A stretch of DNA of 64,000 nt from Polynucleobacter rarus (lineage in GTDB: Bacteria; Pseudomonadota; Gammaproteobacteria; Burkholderiales; Burkholderiaceae): positions 756,820-820,819 of the forward strand of contig NZ_NTGB01000001.1 in assembly GCF_003072505.1 (NCBI RefSeq), in the 5' to 3' direction. The first letter of the stretch is position 1. The number at the start of each line of letters is the position of its first letter. Under the pieces are notes generated by a model. That model searched no databases and was not told the origin of the DNA. It saw only the letters and a list, made by a program, of their open reading frames with translations. The position numbers and the translations under genes were made by a program. Below are positions 61,571 to 64,000 of the stretch, piece by piece.

Positions 61571-63808
61571 TTAAGCGATAGACAAGCCTTCTCTAATTAG
61601 TGGGAAGTTGCGTAGAGGCTTACCAAGTGCTGCTGAAATAGCATTGATAACTGCTGGTCCAACTACGCAAATTGTCGGCTCGCCAACGCCACCCCAGAAA
61701 TCAAATGTTGGTACTAAGACCGTATCCACTTTTGGATTTTGGGCTAATCTCAAGAGAGGGTAGGAGTCAAAGTTAGTTTGCTTGATTCTACCGTTCTCTA
61801 CTGTAATTTCTGGATTGAAAATCGAAGAAAGGGCCATTACTACTGAACCTTCTACTTGCTCACGCACTACGTATGGGTTCACGACGTGACCGCAATCTAG
61901 CGCAAACACCATTTTGTGAATCTTCACGATGTTATCTGTTACAGAAACTTCAGCTACACATGCGGAATAACTACCGTAACCCATAAACTGAGCGATACCA
62001 CGGTGAACACCCTTAGGCAGTGGTTTACCCCAGTTACTACGCTTTGCTGCTGCATTGAGTACATTTAAATGTTTAGGATGATCTTTCATGACAGCTTGAC
62101 GGAAGGCTAAAGGATCTTTACCAGCGGCCTTAGCACACTCATCCATAAAAATTTCCATGAACATACCATTTTGGTTCGTGTTTACACCGCGCCATGGACC
62201 AACTGGTACATGGGTATTTTTCATGACATACTCAGTGAGTAGGGTTGGGAATTTATAGCCTAATTGCGCATCACCAGCTTCCTCGTAGAAACCTTGAAGC
62301 TGTCTTACATCCTTATTATTTTTGATCGCCATTGGCGCGACAGTTGAGTTAATGGATTGACCAGAAACTTTAACGTGTAAGCCCGTCATATTACCGTTAG
62401 CATCAATACCGGCTCTCATTTTAGCCATTGCAATCGGATGATAGTAATCGTGTGTCATATCTTCTTCACGTGACCACATCATTTTTACTGGTACACCTGG
62501 GAAGTTTTTAGCAATCCCTACTGCCTGAGTCACATATTCCTGAGTACCGCCACGACGACCAAGACCCGTTCCTGGATCAAGTTTATACACCTCGCATTGC
62601 GTCAGTGGCAATCCTGCCGCTTCAGCTAAAGCAGCATGTGATGCTTCTCCATTTTGAGTAGGAACCCAAGCTTCAACTCTTTCTGGGGTGAATTTTACTG
62701 TACAGTTCATCGGCTCCATATTGGCGTGTGAACGGTAAGGTGTGTAATAAACGGCTTCAACAACATTCCCTGAAGATTGGATTGCTGCTACAGCATCACC
62801 TTCTTTACGTTGCCAGAAATCACCAACCTCCTCTAAACCTTCTCTTAGGCGTTTTTCAATATCAGCTTGGTTTACGTTGCCGTTACCAGCCTCATCCCAT
62901 TCAATTGGGAGGGCCTCGAGGGCAACTTTAGCACGCCAAAAAGTATCAGCAACCACTGCAACTGCGTTGTCACCAACTTTAACAACACCCTTAACACCAC
63001 GTAAATTTTTGACTTTGTTTTCGTCATAAGATTTAACTTTGCCACCAAAAACGGGGGAAGCTTTAATAGCAGCACATAACATGCCAGGCAACTGTAAATC
63101 CACACCAAAAACTTTAGTACCATTTACTTTGTCAGCGGTGTCGAGTCTAGCAAGCGGCTTACCAGCAACTTTCCATTCGCTTGGTTTTTTAAGCGTAATT
63201 GATTTTGGATCTGGCGGAGTTATTTTCCCTGCAGCCTCGGCAACTTTACCGTAGGTGGTTTTCTTGCCAGATTTGTGAGAAATTACGCCCTTATTGACTG
63301 TTAGCTCTGAGACGGGCACATTCCATTCGTTAGCAGCTGCTTGCAATAGCATAATTCTAGCTGCCGCAGCACCTCTTCTTACGTAGTCCTCAGAAGTTCT
63401 AATACCGCGACTTCCACCGGTACTAAACTCACCCCAAACTCTTTTCCTTGCAACGCTTTGACCTGGAGTAGGTGACTCTGTAATAATTTTTTTCCAGTCG
63501 CATTCTAACTCCTCAGCAACTAATTGTGCTAGACCAGTTCTTGTACCTTGCCCCATTTCAGAACGAACAATACGAATCACCACAGTATCATCTTGCTTGA
63601 TATTGACCCATGCATTCACCTCAGGAGAAGATGAGTTCATGATCGTATTTTGATTATAACTTGTGCCTGCCATAGCTTCAGTGCTTGCAAAGCTACCGAT
63701 GCCTAACATTAAGCCACCACCAATAAAGGATGTATCAACGATAAAGCGACGACGGGATTGGCTCTCTAAGTTCATTTGATCTACTTGATTATCTGTAATT
63801 TTAGTCAT
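61571..63808 (-). CDS. Xanthine dehydrogenase/IorB-type molybdopterin-binding subunit, Tat-exported
   Basis: A 745-residue molybdenum hydroxylase large subunit resembling isoquinoline 1-oxidoreductase beta subunit and periplasmic aldehyde dehydrogenases. The N-terminal SRRRFIVDTSFIGGG is a twin-arginine signal. Cofactor-binding signatures include EMGQGTRTGLAQLVAEEL, GRRGGTQEYVTQAVG, VGPWRGVNTNQNGMF and a C-terminal GVGEPTICVVGP, where the Glu is the catalytic base of the family. Substrates in the group are N-heterocycles and aldehydes. The [2Fe-2S] subunit gene lies 11 bases upstream. GAGAGAC precedes the start. Confidence 0.9.
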   Translation of the reverse strand: MTKITDNQVDQMNLESQSRRRFIVDTSFIGGGLMLGIGSFASTEAMAGTSYNQNTIMNSSSPEVNAWVNIKQDDTVVIRIVRSEMGQGTRTGLAQLVAEELECDWKKIITESPTPGQSVARKRVWGEFSTGGSRGIRTSEDYVRRGAAAARIMLLQAAANEWNVPVSELTVNKGVISHKSGKKTTYGKVAEAAGKITPPDPKSITLKKPSEWKVAGKPLARLDTADKVNGTKVFGVDLQLPGMLCAAIKASPVFGGKVKSYDENKVKNLRGVKGVVKVGDNAVAVVADTFWRAKVALEALPIEWDEAGNGNVNQADIEKRLREGLEEVGDFWQRKEGDAVAAIQSSGNVVEAVYYTPYRSHANMEPMNCTVKFTPERVEAWVPTQNGEASHAALAEAAGLPLTQCEVYKLDPGTGLGRRGGTQEYVTQAVGIAKNFPGVPVKMMWSREEDMTHDYYHPIAMAKMRAGIDANGNMTGLHVKVSGQSINSTVAPMAIKNNKDVRQLQGFYEEAGDAQLGYKFPTLLTEYVMKNTHVPVGPWRGVNTNQNGMFMEIFMDECAKAAGKDPLAFRQAVMKDHPKHLNVLNAAAKRSNWGKPLPKGVHRGIAQFMGYGSYSACVAEVSVTDNIVKIHKMVFALDCGHVVNPYVVREQVEGSVVMALSSIFNPEITVENGRIKQTNFDSYPLLRLAQNPKVDTVLVPTFDFWGGVGEPTICVVGPAVINAISAALGKPLRNFPLIREGLSIA

Positions 63809-63819
63809 TTTTGTCTCTC

Positions 63820-64000
63820 TTATCCGCGTGATTGAGGAGTCGCATCATAGGTAGCTAGAACTTCTGCTAATTTCTTTTGACCAGAAGCAACATGGATACC
63901 ATCACGAATCTTTTGATAAGTACCGCAACGGCAAATGTTGGACATGGCATTGTCAATGTCAGCATCCGTAGGCTTTGGAATTCTTTTCAAGAGAGCAGCT
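63820..64000 (-). CDS. [2Fe-2S] subunit of the molybdenum hydroxylase (IorA-like), C-terminal part
   Basis: Sixty residues at the window edge, read on the minus strand and ending at the TAA that occupies 63820-63822. They include [21 protein letters not shown], the second [2Fe-2S] cluster-binding region with the paired cysteines of CxCG, typical of the small subunit of IorAB and xanthine-dehydrogenase-type enzymes. The gene continues beyond the window. It immediately precedes the molybdopterin subunit gene, so the two form one operon and one heterodimer that transfers electrons from the active site to a cytochrome or other acceptor. Confidence 0.88.
   Translation of the reverse strand, partial: AALLKRIPKPTDADIDNAMSNICRCGTYQKIRDGIHVASGQKKLAEVLATYDATPQSRG

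Overview
The window is A+T-rich DNA, densely packed with genes on both strands. No gap between genes exceeds about 220 bases. I see no tRNA, rRNA, CRISPR array, transposase or phage gene. It looks like chromosome of a betaproteobacterium of the order Burkholderiales. The evidence is eight periplasmic receptors of the Bug/TctC family, an intracellular PHA depolymerase, a Sox cluster and an IorAB-type molybdenum hydroxylase. The low G+C by eye and compact gene spacing suggest a freshwater, Polynucleobacter-like lineage; that taxonomic call is inference.

Region by region. 1-5 kb: end of an unknown gene, a CocE-type hydrolase, NAD(P)H-hydrate dehydratase, and an OafA-type membrane acyltransferase broken by one in-frame TAA. 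5-12.5 kb: two Bug cassettes, one with a gamma-glutamyltransferase-like enzyme and one with a LeuC/LeuD-like hydro-lyase plus an RraA-type aldolase; a renalase-like flavoprotein lies between them. 12.6-18 kb: a complete Dpp/Opp-type peptide ABC operon. 18-24.5 kb: GST, cupin, PHA depolymerase, Bug, a predicted outer-membrane barrel and a GAF/HD-GYP protein. 24.6-32.5 kb: UxaA-type dehydratase, a CoA-transferase/enoyl-CoA hydratase pair, and three Bug genes around an isocitrate-lyase-superfamily enzyme. 32.5-39.6 kb: htpG with a clear heat-shock promoter, a cupin, an NMT1/SsuA-type ABC operon with two small add-on genes, and a VOC protein. 39.8-46 kb: Ldh-type oxidoreductase, Bug and metallo-beta-lactamase-fold genes, then an isopropylmalate-dehydrogenase-like/Bug pair and a Tat-exported hydrolase. 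46-54.4 kb: Tim44-like protein, flavin reductase, HPP protein and an RND tripartite efflux operon. 54.4-59.3 kb: ENPP-type phosphodiesterase, PhoA-type phosphatase and a CYTH-CHAD protein. 59.3-61.5 kb: soxXYZA. 61.5 kb to the end: IorB-like and IorA-like subunits.

The main theme is scavenging of small organic acids. Bug receptors are repeatedly placed beside different catabolic enzymes, yet no TctA or TctB membrane component is encoded in the window. The cassettes therefore probably share a permease located elsewhere. Two ABC importers, a phosphorus-acquisition group and thiosulfate oxidation genes add to the picture of a low-nutrient, mixotrophic heterotroph.

The observations most worth following are the LeuCD-like/RraA/Bug operon, the Bug-enzyme cassette pattern including one Tat-type Bug, the soxXYZA operon with a non-canonical SoxY and an inverted repeat over the soxX start codon, the HD-GYP protein with a large insertion, and the single-nonsense acyltransferase.
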